Counted from the first letter of the stretch, positions 37,855 to 48,833 are shown. The stretch: 64,000 nucleotides of DNA from Anthracocystis setariae (GCA_928724745.1 CAKMXJ010000039.1:186001-250000), one strand, 5' to 3'. The notes: a model not told the origin generated them from the letters alone. A program made the numbers and translations.

Positions 37855-40497
37855 CTAAGGGAAGATCTCGGCCATCATCAGGGCGACGGTGCTTGTCCAG
37901 CCGGTGAAGGGATGGCTGCGCTGACCCTGTCCGTTGACAGGATTATACTGCTCGAACACATAGTTGGTGCTCTGGTATTCTTTGAACGTGTTTTCCACGA
38001 CGTTGTTGCGCAGAGCTTGGTAGATCTGCTGTGCCTTTTGCTGGAACGGACCGGATGTGGTTGCATACTTGTTGCGAAGCGCACGCAGAGTGAGGTAGCT
38101 CATGTGCACCCAGATCGGTCCACGCCAGTAGTTATCTCCCTGGCCGAAGTATTCGTCCTTGGGGCTGAGACTGCGAATGCCGTAGGACGACCACAGCTGT
38201 TCCGGGTCCGAAAGCAGATCCAAGACGTGTCCCAAGTGAGGCGAATCGGGCGCAAGAAGCTCCAGCATAAAGGGGAACAGCGAGATGTAACCGGCGTGGC
38301 AAACGTGGAACGACTGACCGTCTTCATCGACGCTGGCATCGCAGTACATCTTGTCCTCGTCGCTCCAGTGCAGGTCATCCAAATTGGCCACAATGTCGAT
38401 GTAGTGTCGCTCGTACTCGGCGGCGTGATCCTCGTGACCGAGCACACGCGCCACCTTGGTCATGGTGTCGGCGAAACTGCCCATCCACGAATGCAGATCG
38501 ACATGCAGCTCTCCCGTATGCGGCACAGGCGCGCGCGGATAGTCATCCAGACCACTCGCCAATACATGCTCCTTGCTCCTGCCGCGCCATCGATACGCTT
38601 CGTCTTTGCTGATGGCATCACGATCCCATTCGCGGATCTCACCGCGTTGCGTACGACGGAACCAGCGATAGTGACGGCGCAGCTTGGGGTACAGCTCGCG
38701 TAGGAATTCTTGCCCAAGCGCGGCGGACGAGAGCATCTTTTCAGAGATCGGTGCGTCACTAACGGCGGCCAAGTCATTGAGCGCATCCCGTTGCCAGACC
38801 GCCGAGCCATCCAGGCCAAGCTTCTCGACACGGCGGACCAGACGGTCAGCGTAGGCACCCACGGCCAGGATCAGCGTAGGAGGGTTGCCGTACTGCGGAT
38901 ACTGGGTCTGGAAACCGTCGGGAACGCGAGAGCGAGCTTCGGCTCCCAGAATCTGCTCACGAGCGATCCAACCATCCTGATCGGTGAGCTGGATCCAGCT
39001 GCGCAGGATGTCAAGAGCTAGATCGTTGTCCCACGCGGCAATGTGAGCAAGATGGAAGCCCTCGTCCCAGTAAAAGCCACGCGGGAACACGCTTCGACTC
39101 GGCGTAGCCGAAAACAGCTGCTGAGGCTCGGTCAACTGCGGATCGGCCTTGCCGTGGAGATCAGGATCGTAGATGCCGGAGCCGGCGCCGGCATCGTGCG
39201 GAAGCTGGTAGGAGCGGTCCACGATGGCGCTACCGTGAAAGAAGCCGATGCCGCCCACCACAGAGGCAGTCAAGTCGCGAGCAAAGGCGATCTGCTCGCG
39301 CGTGTAGTTGCGGGAGCTGAGTCGAAGCTTGTCGTTGAAGCGTCGTTCATATGCTTGAGTGGCCGCCTTGAGTGCCTGTGAGAGACCAGCTGATGAGAGG
39401 AGCGCCCCCTTGGGAGTCGTAGCGCTGTCGTAGAATACGTCAAAGGTAAAGTTGCCAGTGAAAGACTTTTGAACGGCGTAGAAGGTAGATCCAGGGGTGA
39501 TGTGGTCCTTGAGCTGAAGTACCTCGGCGGGTGGGCGCATATTCTCCGAGCCTGTGCTTTTGATTGATTCCTGGACGAGTGCCATGAGCTCGCGTGGCAT
39601 GATTTCATCGACCTTCCATACGTTCTGGACGGGAATCTGCATGCCATATACGTGGGTTTTGTCCGCAGTTTCGGCGAAGAGGTTGCTCTGGGAAGTGTCG
39701 CCAAAAGTGTTGCCGGCGACGTTGGCGTTGCCGTGGGCAGCGCCCGGCTCTTCAATGCGCATGGTGAAATCACCGAGACCCTTTACGGAGCCAACCAGAC
39801 GCACAGGCTCATGACGCTCAAAAGACTGACCTGGAGAGGTTTGAGATTCAAGACCAAGCGAGTTTTCGAGGCTCTCGATGGCCGTATACCAGATGGTCGA
39901 CAGAGCGGCTGGCTTGGCGGAGTCCATGACGGTGCCCGAAATACGAACCGCCCAGCTGCCGCCGTTGCTGTTCTCGGTGTCGACCTTGAGGAAGCTGGTC
40001 TCAAGACGGTAGTTGTTTTCGACATCGTTGATCTCCTGAATGCCGAAAGTGCGGCCATCGTGATACTTCCAAGGGTAGCCCCTCATGCCCTGCTGATCGC
40101 TGCACTTGTTTCGGAGCTTTTGGAAGCCTTGGTAATCCTGTAGGCCGAAAAAGGTCAGACCGGTGAAAATCGAGTCGGGAAGGCGAGGACGGAGACCGAA
40201 GTAGACCTGAGGTCGGTAGCTGCCCCATAGGAGGGATGCCTCCGAGAGCTTTTGCACCTCTATCGCTTCCGGTGACTTGATGAAGGTGGGTTCGGGCTGC
40301 GGGTTGCTTTCGTGTGTCTCTCTGTCGTAGTCATCATCGACGTTATCATCGACATCGTCGTCGACATCATCATCATCATTGTTGGATGCACCGGCACGAG
40401 TGGGAGCGAGGACGAGTAGGAGGATAAAGGACACGACCAGGAGCGTGAAGAGGGTGTGAAGACGCCCCTGTCGCCGCGAAGCCAAGACAAGCCTCAT
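37855..40497 (-). CDS. CWH41: ER mannosyl-oligosaccharide glucosidase (glucosidase I, GH63)
   Basis: 880 residues from MRLVLASRRQ at 40497; upstream the frame reaches only a GTG codon. It is a type II membrane protein: a basic start, then a single hydrophobic anchor (LFTLLVVSFILLLVLAP, residues about 15-31), then an Asp-rich stretch and the lumenal enzyme. GH63 landmarks: SLLWGSYRPQVYFGLRPRLP, SRSVFPRGFYWDEGFHLAHI, and near the end DNYWRGPIWVHMSYLTLRAL and HPFTGWTSTVALMM. The enzyme removes the outermost alpha-1,2-glucose from Glc3Man9GlcNAc2 on new glycoproteins, starting calnexin-cycle quality control; in yeast its loss reduces beta-1,6-glucan. The Asp tract near residue 45 is encoded by a GAC/GAT repeat. 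Divergent from KNR4 over 2.4 kb. Confidence 0.94.
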   Translation of the reverse strand: MRLVLASRRQGRLHTLFTLLVVSFILLLVLAPTRAGASNNDDDDVDDDVDDNVDDDYDRETHESNPQPEPTFIKSPEAIEVQKLSEASLLWGSYRPQVYFGLRPRLPDSIFTGLTFFGLQDYQGFQKLRNKCSDQQGMRGYPWKYHDGRTFGIQEINDVENNYRLETSFLKVDTENSNGGSWAVRISGTVMDSAKPAALSTIWYTAIESLENSLGLESQTSPGQSFERHEPVRLVGSVKGLGDFTMRIEEPGAAHGNANVAGNTFGDTSQSNLFAETADKTHVYGMQIPVQNVWKVDEIMPRELMALVQESIKSTGSENMRPPAEVLQLKDHITPGSTFYAVQKSFTGNFTFDVFYDSATTPKGALLSSAGLSQALKAATQAYERRFNDKLRLSSRNYTREQIAFARDLTASVVGGIGFFHGSAIVDRSYQLPHDAGAGSGIYDPDLHGKADPQLTEPQQLFSATPSRSVFPRGFYWDEGFHLAHIAAWDNDLALDILRSWIQLTDQDGWIAREQILGAEARSRVPDGFQTQYPQYGNPPTLILAVGAYADRLVRRVEKLGLDGSAVWQRDALNDLAAVSDAPISEKMLSSAALGQEFLRELYPKLRRHYRWFRRTQRGEIREWDRDAISKDEAYRWRGRSKEHVLASGLDDYPRAPVPHTGELHVDLHSWMGSFADTMTKVARVLGHEDHAAEYERHYIDIVANLDDLHWSDEDKMYCDASVDEDGQSFHVCHAGYISLFPFMLELLAPDSPHLGHVLDLLSDPEQLWSSYGIRSLSPKDEYFGQGDNYWRGPIWVHMSYLTLRALRNKYATTSGPFQQKAQQIYQALRNNVVENTFKEYQSTNYVFEQYNPVNGQGQRSHPFTGWTSTVALMMAEIFP

Positions 40498-41940
40498 GCT
40501 GGATAGTGGCACAGCTCCGATCCTATGGGCGTATCATTCGCCTGGGCAAAGATGGTATGTCAGATGACAAGATGGCAAGTCTCCGACGAAAGAGAACTGC
40601 AATCTGCAAATGACAGGCGGCTAGGCAGAAGATTTTGCCGCTTGGCCAGGCTTCTTGAGGCAGTTTTTGAAGCAGCATGACAAGCTTTGTTCCCGTTTGC
40701 ATTATTCGCTACGTGTCCTAACTGAAGCTGTTGGACTGCGTTCTTCTTTAGTTGGCCTGTGCGCAAACCATCTTGTTAGATCTGGATATGAAAGACTTTA
40801 TTCTATGTTGTTAGGTCTCTGAAACAGATACAGTAGAAATCAGAAAATTACAGCGAGGGGACCAATTGTGAGACACACGTTGCATGAGTTTGGCGCAGAT
40901 CGACGGTGCTGCAGCTAGTGCATGGCCGGTTTCTGCGCGCCATGTTGGGAGTGCGCAGGGCTTTAGAAGCGCGCGCATGTCGTTGGATTGGCTCGGATGA
41001 TTCGAGGATTCAGGTCGAAGATGATGATGATGAGCAACGAGGCGATGACGGCAGGAAGACAGATTGAACGCAGACCAAGTCGATATCCCAGAGTTACAAA
41101 TCTCCGAGGGCTCCTAGGTAATTGCTACACTATGCGAACGAACCCACGACCAGTGAGGGTTCTACAGTGTTTCGTCTTTGGGTTTGATCGCTTTCGATTC
41201 GCAACAGACGACGTGTAGGTGCACGAAAGAAGCTGCCCTGCTGTGCCTTGTGCGCATATACAGTACTGAAGGATGCTTGCTTGGTGTGAGCGTGATCGAC
41301 ATCAGGCGGAATCAAAGGACTGGGAACATGAGACATACGAGCTGCCGCAGAATCGCGTTGGCAAAATGCCACCGATCCTCCCTTGCAAGCGCTTAGGTTT
41401 CATGCTGCGATCGAATATCAGCTGGTTCGTTGCTCGTAATGTAGCTCGTAGCTCGTGACCACAACGATTGCTTGTTGCCTGTTGCTCTGCTCCTACGTCA
41501 TCTGATACTTCTCCTCGTTGACACACACTGGCTCAAGTATGGATTGGATCCATTTGTGTGTTTGATTTGCTGCGATGTCAAGAAGCATGCCGAGATATTG
41601 CACCAGCTGGGATATCGTTTGCCGGAACGCATGGTGTTTGCATACAGTCAACTGCACCGCGCAATTATCAGCAGGGGACGGGCGAGGGTGGTTAACTGCT
41701 AGAGAAATGGAGCCTTGAATTCCCCTAAAATAAAATAATAAGTAAAATAATAAATCATAATAAATTGGAAATCCTTATGCTGCTCTCGTGCCTCGACAAC
41801 GCCTGCTCTGCTTTATGCACATTTCATGGCCCAACCAAAAAATCACACTCAACTGTACTAACTGTACAACAGCACGATACTGTGACTAGATGCACGCATT
41901 CTGGCTAGAGTGTACTGTAGCTGGCTAATGCTTGCTAAGT

Positions 41941-41982
<42 letters not shown>

Positions 41983-42126
41983 CCATTTTGACAAGTCGAA
42001 AAATCCCACCTCACACAGACTACTGTACTGCACTGCAACCTTTTGTTTGGAATTCAGTTCAAGTGAACTAAAGTCAACAACAACACTCACACTCACACTC
42101 ACACTCACTCGCTCGCTCGCTCGCTC
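41941..42126. repeat. (GCTG)n, (ACTCAC)n and (TCGC)n repeat cluster
   Basis: About ten GCTG units at 41941-41982. About 100 bases later come ACTCAC units grading into TCGC units (42084-42126). Together they form a compound microsatellite region upstream of KNR4. Confidence 0.9.
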
Positions 42127-42414
42127 GGTCTCACCAGAGAGATGCACTTTGCGCAGTCACAGAGCGCCGCAAACCCTTTTTTTTTGTGTTTTGCGTGTCG
42201 GTGGCCCCTTCCATCTGCGCTGCGCCTTGACCCTGCCAATTTCTCCATTTGCCCGAGGCCAGCTGGCTAGTAACCCAACCAACTACACTAACCAAGCAGC
42301 CAACCATCCAACCACCCAGTCAACCAACCTGCCTGCCTGCCTGTCCAGCGTCTCGTCGTCAACCAACACCCCATCCACTCGCTCCTTCATTATCGTCCGC
42401 TGCTCCTAGCTGCT

Positions 42415-42424
42415 ATCGTCGTCA

Positions 42425-42456
<32 letters not shown>
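42415..42456. repeat. (CGT)n trinucleotide repeat
   Basis: CGT/CAT units upstream of KNR4, probably in its promoter or leader. Confidence 0.88.
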
Positions 42457-42928
42457 AGGCCTGCGCATGTTTCTCCTCTTCACCTGACTGAGTTCATACC
42501 TCCATTCCTGCTCGCACCTCGAACGCCATCCACCACACTCTTTTCTTTCTTGCAGTGGCTCGACGCGAGCGCTGATCATCATCAACAGCTTCCTTGATCG
42601 CCACCTCCCCTCGACCCCTTCTTCCTTGTGACCACCCGTGATTCCCCTGCATTGCCCATTGCCCCTCGATCAAGTGCACGCTCACCTACACCCTCGTACA
42701 GCAAAGCAACGTATCTACATCACAGCCCTGTACACCCTCTGACGATCCGAACTGGATCTTAGAAAACCCATATAATCGTTCCATCTACGCTTTCGGCTTG
42801 TACATCTGTTCGGTCACCGACATTGTCAATAGCCTCGTCTGGCTTCATCTCAAGCACGGTACTTTCTCAAGGGCTAGTCGCTACTCCTCTACCATTATCG
42901 CTCGGTTCTGTATCCTTTGCAGCTGCCC

Positions 42929-45354
42929 ATGATTGCTCAGGTAAGTGTAGCAAGCCGTCCCAATCTGCATAGATGCGCAAAAAGATCGTCTCAATTGACT
43001 CATTTTTCTGTTTGCCCTCTGCTCGTTTCGGCGTCTCCGACTCTTGATCCGTGATTACTTTGGACACAAAACAGCAACGACCAACACCGCCAATGTCAGG
43101 AACTTCGTTCTTTTCCCAAATTTCGTCGTTCTTCGGTGGCAGCTCCGGCCCCAATCCGCGCACAGCCACGCGGCGCGACAGTCCCTTCTCCTCCAGCTTT
43201 TCCTCGTCTTCACGCCGCCAAGCTCCGGATGCACTCGATCCACTTTCCTGGGCTCTGCCTTACAACAGCCGTAGCAACATCCCAGCTTCCCCCGCTTTCG
43301 GTGGCAGCGGCATGCCCTCCCCTGCCGACAGCCACTACCCGCCTGTATCGGGCATCCAGCGCGCCTCTTCGCCCTATTCGCATGACCACGCCAATGCTGT
43401 CTCCACCAGCTCCGTCGCTGAATTCAGTAACATGTATCCTGCCGCCTCGAGCTCCACCCTCGTCCCCGGTAGCGCCTCTCGCTCTGTTTCCGTGTCCGCA
43501 GGAGGTTCGGTCCCCACCATCGCATATCCTCCCGTCAAGCACACCTGGAACCGCATCCGCAAGTGGTGTCGCAAAAACTATCCTGAAATCTCGGACACGC
43601 TCAACTGGCCAGCTACCCAGGAAGCGCTCGACGAACTCGAAATGACGATTGGATACGCTCTGCCTCAATGCGTGCGCGAATCCTATCTGATCCACGATGG
43701 CCAGGAGCTCGAATCCAACCAATCGTGCCAAGATGGCATCTTTTTTGGCGCTGCCTTGCTCAGCCTCGATCAGATCGCTCAAGAGTGGCATTTCTGGCGA
43801 GCCGTCGATCAAGATCCCGAGACCGCCGCCAATCCGCAAGTGCGAAACCTCATGGCTAGCTGCCCCCACAAGTGGATTCGTGCAGAGTACTCGTGCCGTG
43901 GTTGGATCCCTCTGATCACCGACCACGCCGGTAACTACATTGGCGTCGATCTCAGCCCCCATCCGGCCGGTGGAGGTTCACCGGGACAGGTCATCATCTT
44001 TGGACGCGATTTCGACACCAAGGTGGTTTGCTGGAACGGAGAAGGCGCCGGCGGTTGGGGTCGATTCATGCAGACTTTTGCCGATGAGCTCGAAGCAGGC
44101 GAGTTCTGGACGCTCGAGGAGCCGAGCGTAGGCAGTGAGGATGATGAGGACATGATCGGGTACGAGAGCTACTTCAGCGGTGGAGGCGCCGGTGCCAGTC
44201 AGGGCGGAGGAGATCGAGCAGGCGAAGGTGCAGCTGGCTTCAAGCTGACGGGCGAATACAAGGGCTGGCCCGTGTTGGAGGCGTGGGCCGATCGCTCGGT
44301 GCGATTGTGGGAATCCGTCGGCCTCACTTCTGGCAAGCCAGCGGGCAATCCAGCTCAGCAGGAGCAACCTCAGCCTCACAATGTCGTGACAAGGCAATCG
44401 CAACACCTCTCCATGCTCGGAGGCGAAACGGGCCTGCCGCCGATTCTGCTAGCCGTTGACGAGAACAGCCAGCCGATCGATGCGGAAGCGAGCGGATCCA
44501 ATCGCACGCCTGTAGCTGTAGGCAAGGAATACTCGGAAGAGGTTTCGGTGGACGGACCTGCGCATCCGCTTGGCGACTCGACGCATGCTGCCGACACCAG
44601 TGTCGAAGTGCTCATTGGTCCGGCCGATGACATGCTGCCAACAGGGACCGCCGGCGTTGCTTCACCGCAAAGAGGCGCAGATACCGCCATCGACGTCGAT
44701 GTTGACCTGACTCCGACCAACAGCACTCGTCGCGTGAGTTCGGGTATGCTTTCACCTCCGGTTGCCGAGACCAAGGCGTCGTTGCGCAAGCAAAAGCAGA
44801 GGGAGGAAGGATGGGGATCGCCGGTGGCCGAATCCACTTCCAAGATGGGACAGGCTCGTCGATCTGTGCGACCAGCTCCGGCGCCAGCACCAATGCTAGA
44901 TCTGCCTACGATCGAGGACGTCAAAGCGATTCAAGCCGCTGTTCTAGCCGACGACGGAAGATCGCACAGTGTTCAATTTGACGGATCGCAGGGCAGGAGC
45001 TCGTTTGGCAATCTGGGATTCCGCGACCTCGCCGGTAGAATCGCTCCCAACGGAAGCGGTGTGCTGGGATCGCCTAAGCGTCAAGCAACAAGACAAGAAT
45101 CGGTAGAATTGGAAACCAGAAACAGTGTGGAGAACCGGGGCGCGGGTAGCTACATTGTAGGACAGCGAGGCCGAGCGCGTGGATTGGGGCTGGAAGCAGG
45201 CGGAGACGTCGACGTAGACGGAGCAGCCAAGGCACTTGGTGGGATGAAGGTGAGCGAGATGCCGTCGTTGATGGATCAGTCTGTGCCGAATTCACCGGTG
45301 GTCAAGTCGGATGCAAGACTTGGTGAGGCCGAGGTGTCGGCTGCGCTTGCTTAA
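42929..45354 (+). CDS. KNR4: KNR4/SMI1 cell-wall synthesis regulator, with a 12-base first coding exon
   Basis: Proposed exons 42929-42940 and 43075-45354, giving 763 residues. The intron (134 nt) has gtaagt and acag. The join (MIAQ|QRPTPPMSGTS) is in frame; without it the start would be the ATG at 43093 (753 residues). The N-terminus has an amphipathic FFSQISSFFGGS segment. The SMI1/KNR4 domain runs from about residue 145 to 350: TWNRIRKWCRKNYPE, LNWPATQEALDELEMTIGY, LIHDGQELES, GIFFGAALLSLDQI and WIPLITDHAGNYIGVDLSP. The C-terminal third is disordered, with an LRKQKQREEGWG patch seen in fungal members. In yeast Knr4 links the Slt2 wall-integrity MAP kinase and calcineurin to glucan and chitin synthesis. 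Fits its wall-related neighbours, though linkage is not evidence of shared control. Confidence 0.9.
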
Positions 45355-45433
45355 GGCACGTCGACTGGACGAGCATTGCTGTCCGCGAACAATCAATTCA
45401 CCCTTTCCACAATTTGCACTGCTTTCTTTTGGC

Positions 45434-45439
<6 letters not shown>

Positions 45440-45464
<25 letters not shown>
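45440..45464. repeat. (GT)n dinucleotide repeat
   Basis: A run of GT units just after the KNR4 stop, in the short gap between two convergent genes. Confidence 0.9.
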
Positions 45465-45543
45465 CAATGTGCTTAAGTGTCGCCTTGAGAGAAGCGGGAA
45501 AGACAGAGTATACTACAAGGCAGGTTGGGTGGCTAACAAGATA

Positions 45544-46106
45544 TCACTTGCCGTGGTTGGGGAAGCATTCGGCGAGGGTCTGTGTGCGGCAAGAGAGGGG
45601 GAGACATGAGTTAGAACGATGAGACTAGGATGGAAGAGCAGCCAGTGGACATTGTGTTGGTTGCTTGCGCGCTGGTTTGTTGGCTACTTTTTGGGTTGTC
45701 TGGTTCGTGTTCTTGCCTCTGTACAACGGTATCGGCTGAATGGGGTGGGGGAGTGTTTGGCTGAACATTGTGGGGAGGGAGAGGGGGGGCGCAACTTACC
45801 TTGCCGTGTCTGTCCTGAGCGTGCTGGATCAGTGCTGGTTCTCGGACGGTCAAGAGGAAGGTCTGACGACATGTCATGCACATGACGTTCTTGGCAGCCT
45901 CGTTGACCTTTTTCTGCGACTTTGCTTCGCCGCCCGCCGCCTTGGCATTGCGTTCGCGCTTCTGCTGAGCCCTGCGATCCAGCCAAAAAAAAACGTGGGA
46001 GAAAAGAGTTGCGGTCAGTCGTCAAGAAGGGTTAGGTGGAGGAAAGAGGGAAGAGGGAAGGGGGAAGAGGCAAAAGGATGGAAACGCACTTGGCACCGTT
46101 ACCCAT
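45544..46106 (-). CDS. 74-residue zinc-finger protein (ZNF706/At2g23090-like), three exons
   Basis: Exons 46090-46106, 45800-45971 and 45544-45579 (minus). Introns are 118 nt (GTGCGT; CTAACC/CTGACC; GCAG) and 220 nt (GTAAGT; TTCTAACTC; ACAG). The product begins MGNGAKAQQKRERNAK, has Lys/Arg-rich SQKKVNEAAK, then a C2H2-type finger with CMTCRQTF and IQHAQDRH, and ends TLAECFPNHGK. This order and ending match the small eukaryotic family of plant At2g23090 and human ZNF706 (around 75 residues, finger plus 4F5-like basic N-terminus). The function is poorly known; human ZNF706 is described as a transcription or RNA-associated factor. Because no exon exceeds 172 bases, the gene is easy to miss. It shares a 354-base divergent promoter with GPI16. 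Confidence 0.9.
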
Positions 46107-46460
46107 GATGAATTGTCGTCGAACAGGTGGATGCGTGATGGATAAAAGTGTGTCGTGTGGCATTGGAAGATTTCAGAAGCAACAAACAGCGACATAATCA
46201 GCAGCAGCAGCAGCAGCAGCAGCGGCATCACGTTTTGGGCTAAAAAAAAGAAAGTGAAAGAGACCCTGAAACCCAAAATCGAATCCACACACAAAATAAT
46301 AATTATGGATTTTGACCGCAGCTTTGTTACATCGAGGTCACGAACAAATAAAGGTGTTGTTTTTCTCGCAAGTGTTGGTCTGCAGTTTGCATTCACATTG
46401 GGTCGTTCTTCTTGTCACCTTTCCGCCATCCTTCCCGCACCATTGCCCGGCAGAATCGAG
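46107..46460. promoter_or_regulatory. Divergent promoter, zinc-finger protein / GPI16
   Basis: 354 bases. It holds a (CAG)8 repeat at 46200-46224 and A/T-rich DNA at 46240-46310. The GPI16 reading frame is open through most of it, with an in-frame ATG at 46305; the signal peptide argues for the later start. Confidence 0.45.
46200..46224. repeat. (CAG)8 trinucleotide repeat
   Basis: Eight CAG/GCA units in the divergent promoter of GPI16 and the small zinc-finger gene. Confidence 0.92.
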
Positions 46461-48563
46461 ATGGCCGGATCGCAGCCAGCGAGCCCATTACGGCGGTCAA
46501 GACGTTCGCTACTCTTTCTCCTTTCGGCGCTCCTCTTGGCCTCCACTTGCGCATTTGCAACGCCCCATACCACGCCCTTTTCGCCAGACGAGCACTTGTC
46601 CGAGTCGCTACTGCTCAAACCCCTCCCGGACGGGCGCGTGCTCGCCAATTTCGATTTCAGCCTCTCCTCAAGCTCGTCGTCCGATGCATCGTTCCGTCTC
46701 TTACCACGAGCGCTGATGCAGCCCATCCAACGATTCGGCGTTCAGGAGGTGCATCTCAGTCTCAACGGTGGCCGATGGAGGTACAACTCCTGGGGCTCCC
46801 CCATCACTACCCTCAAGAGCAGGCACACCTACGACTCCCAACACGCTCCTTCAAGGAGGCAAGCGAAGCTCCATGTGGGAGAGGAAATGGTCGGCACCGG
46901 AGCGGAGCTCGTCGCTGTGTTCCAAGGGCAGGAAGCGACGGACGACAAGTGGAAAGGGCTTACGTCGTCGCTGGCAGGTCTGTTTTGCGCCTCGCTCGAC
47001 GCTCTCGATGAAAAGCACACCGTACAGCCGCATCTCGCATACTCTCCCTGGCCCAACTCGACAACGCTCCACGCGCTGCTACCGACCGAAGCCGTCTGCA
47101 CCGAAAACCTCACGCCCTTCCTCAAACTGCTACCGTGCAAGAACAGCGCCGGCCTCGCCACGCTGCTCAATCCTCTCGCACTGTTCTCGGCCAACTTCCA
47201 AGGCTTGGCCATCCATGTGATGAAGACAGAGGCGGATGGATGGAACGTCAAGTTTAGCTTTACCAGTGTTTTCGCTCCCGCCGTCACGAGGGATATCAGC
47301 ATCCGCGACTGGAGCATCACCTCGCTCTTCCGACGACGCGTGGAAAAGGCCTGCCCGTTGGCGGACAAGAGCGTCGTCAGGATCCTCAAGCCGAACGATC
47401 CCGAGGGGACTTCTCAATACCAGATCTCGCCATTGCCGTCGATCCCGGATTGCACGAGGCCGGGCGAGGAGAGGTGGAGGAAAGACTTCTTCCCTGCTCT
47501 CGGCGAAGAAGATGAGGTGACCGACGAGCTCGCTTCCGCCGGCCTATTAGCTTGGGAGACGGAAGCCGAGGAAAACGAATACGAGGAGCGCTTGCAGAGG
47601 CGCTGGAGCCACTACTTGGAGCATTCGGATGGCGAATATATCTACGACGTCGCAAGTGCGCTTTTGGGCACTACACCGGCCAGCGGTTGCAAAGCGGTTT
47701 CTACGCAGGAAGCAACAAAGTCGTTGGACGTAGCTATGAAATGGCCCCACGAAACGCGCTTCAGCTACCCGGCCACCAACTCGAGCTCCACCATCTCGGT
47801 CGAGCGCACCCTCCTCGGCTCAGGACAGGAGAAAGCCATGCTGCAAGTCACGCTCACCAACACGGAGCCACGCCTCGCTCAACGCGTGCTGTGGTTCGAA
47901 ACGCTCGGCTATTTCGTCAAGCCTTACCTTCACACGCTCAGCCACACGACAACCTTTCTCGATACATCGTCGACGGGCGAGGACGAGCTGCTGAGGACGG
48001 TGGCGGATTTCGAATCGCCCATCGAGACGCTCAGCTACCATCCGACGACGGGAGACAAGCTCGGAGGTGGAGGCAAGAAGCCTTTCGCACTTGAGGGCAT
48101 CCTTCGCCTCCCTGCAAACAGCCAGATCGTATTACGCATGGAGGTGAGAAAAACTTTCGTACCCTACTCGCAGCATCCGCCCGACGCGCATAGAGGCTTC
48201 GATCTCGCTCCCAGCATCGTCTTCCCCCTCGCCGCCGTCGACCCGAGAGAAGCACTCCTCTCTCGCACCAAACGCATCCCCCCTCCTCCTCCTTCTTCTT
48301 CTTCTTCTTCTTCGCTCAAGGATCAAGTGCTACAATGGCTGCATTCAAACGCACAAGTGGCACAAGGAAATATGGATAGAGGTGCGATCAGATTGTCCAA
48401 GACCCAGACGAGAATTTACACGCTCCCGCGATTGGTCGAGCTAGCCACGCCGGATTTTAGCTTTGTCTACACCAACATCATCTTCACCTCGACCGTCGTG
48501 GCGCTGTTCTTCGGGTCAACGCTCAATACGTTGCTCAGGAGATTTACCGATTTTGTACTTTAG
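46461..48563 (+). CDS. GPI16: GPI transamidase subunit GPI16/PIG-T
   Basis: 700 residues from MAGSQPASPL, chosen because a classic signal peptide follows at once (SLLFLLSALLLASTCAFA). The frame is open further upstream, but that part is repeat-encoded. PIG-T features: SESLLLKPLPDGRVLANFDF, the LPRALMQPIQRFGVQEVHLS block, NGGRWRYNSWGSP, LEGILRLPANSQIVLRMEV, and a C-terminal single membrane span (FVYTNIIFTSTVVALFFGS) ending close to the terminus. GPI16 is a lumenal subunit of the ER complex that cleaves the GPI-attachment signal and links the protein to GPI; it is disulfide-bonded to Gpi8. A Ser tract near residue 615 comes from a TCT/CTT repeat. It supplies surface proteins of the wall. Confidence 0.94.
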   Translation: MAGSQPASPLRRSRRSLLFLLSALLLASTCAFATPHTTPFSPDEHLSESLLLKPLPDGRVLANFDFSLSSSSSSDASFRLLPRALMQPIQRFGVQEVHLSLNGGRWRYNSWGSPITTLKSRHTYDSQHAPSRRQAKLHVGEEMVGTGAELVAVFQGQEATDDKWKGLTSSLAGLFCASLDALDEKHTVQPHLAYSPWPNSTTLHALLPTEAVCTENLTPFLKLLPCKNSAGLATLLNPLALFSANFQGLAIHVMKTEADGWNVKFSFTSVFAPAVTRDISIRDWSITSLFRRRVEKACPLADKSVVRILKPNDPEGTSQYQISPLPSIPDCTRPGEERWRKDFFPALGEEDEVTDELASAGLLAWETEAEENEYEERLQRRWSHYLEHSDGEYIYDVASALLGTTPASGCKAVSTQEATKSLDVAMKWPHETRFSYPATNSSSTISVERTLLGSGQEKAMLQVTLTNTEPRLAQRVLWFETLGYFVKPYLHTLSHTTTFLDTSSTGEDELLRTVADFESPIETLSYHPTTGDKLGGGGKKPFALEGILRLPANSQIVLRMEVRKTFVPYSQHPPDAHRGFDLAPSIVFPLAAVDPREALLSRTKRIPPPPPSSSSSSSLKDQVLQWLHSNAQVAQGNMDRGAIRLSKTQTRIYTLPRLVELATPDFSFVYTNIIFTSTVVALFFGSTLNTLLRRFTDFVL

Positions 48564-48833
48564 CAGCTCGTACCAGTCAAGCCAAGCCAAGCCATGGTGG
48601 TATGGGAGAGATCGAGTCTGTGTTGTCGGTAGGATCGGGTCCGATGCGCATTGAGTTGGGCGTGTTCCATTGTCAGTCGTAGTGTAGGATTTTAAAGGTA
48701 CTTTCTCGTATGATTCGTCCTGGGAGGGGGGGGTTGGGGTTGGTGGGCGATAAATTGAACTGCGTCATCCCATGCTGATCTTGATATGGCACTGGAAGCG
48801 AAGAGGGTGGGAAAGAAGCGGAGGGGAAGGGGA

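Larger units (their letters stand above)
40498..42928. promoter_or_regulatory. Long divergent intergenic region, glucosidase I / KNR4
   Basis: 2.4 kb with no supportable gene. The KNR4-proximal half is full of simple repeats: (GCTG)n at 41941-41982, (ACTCAC)n then (TCGC)n at 42084-42126, CAACCA-rich DNA at 42270-42335 and (CGT)n at 42415-42456. Several ACTGTA/TACAGT motifs occur (40820s, 41259, 41852-41867, 41911, 42021). An A/T-rich patch (taaaataaaataataagtaaaat) spans about 41725-41765. Confidence 0.45.
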
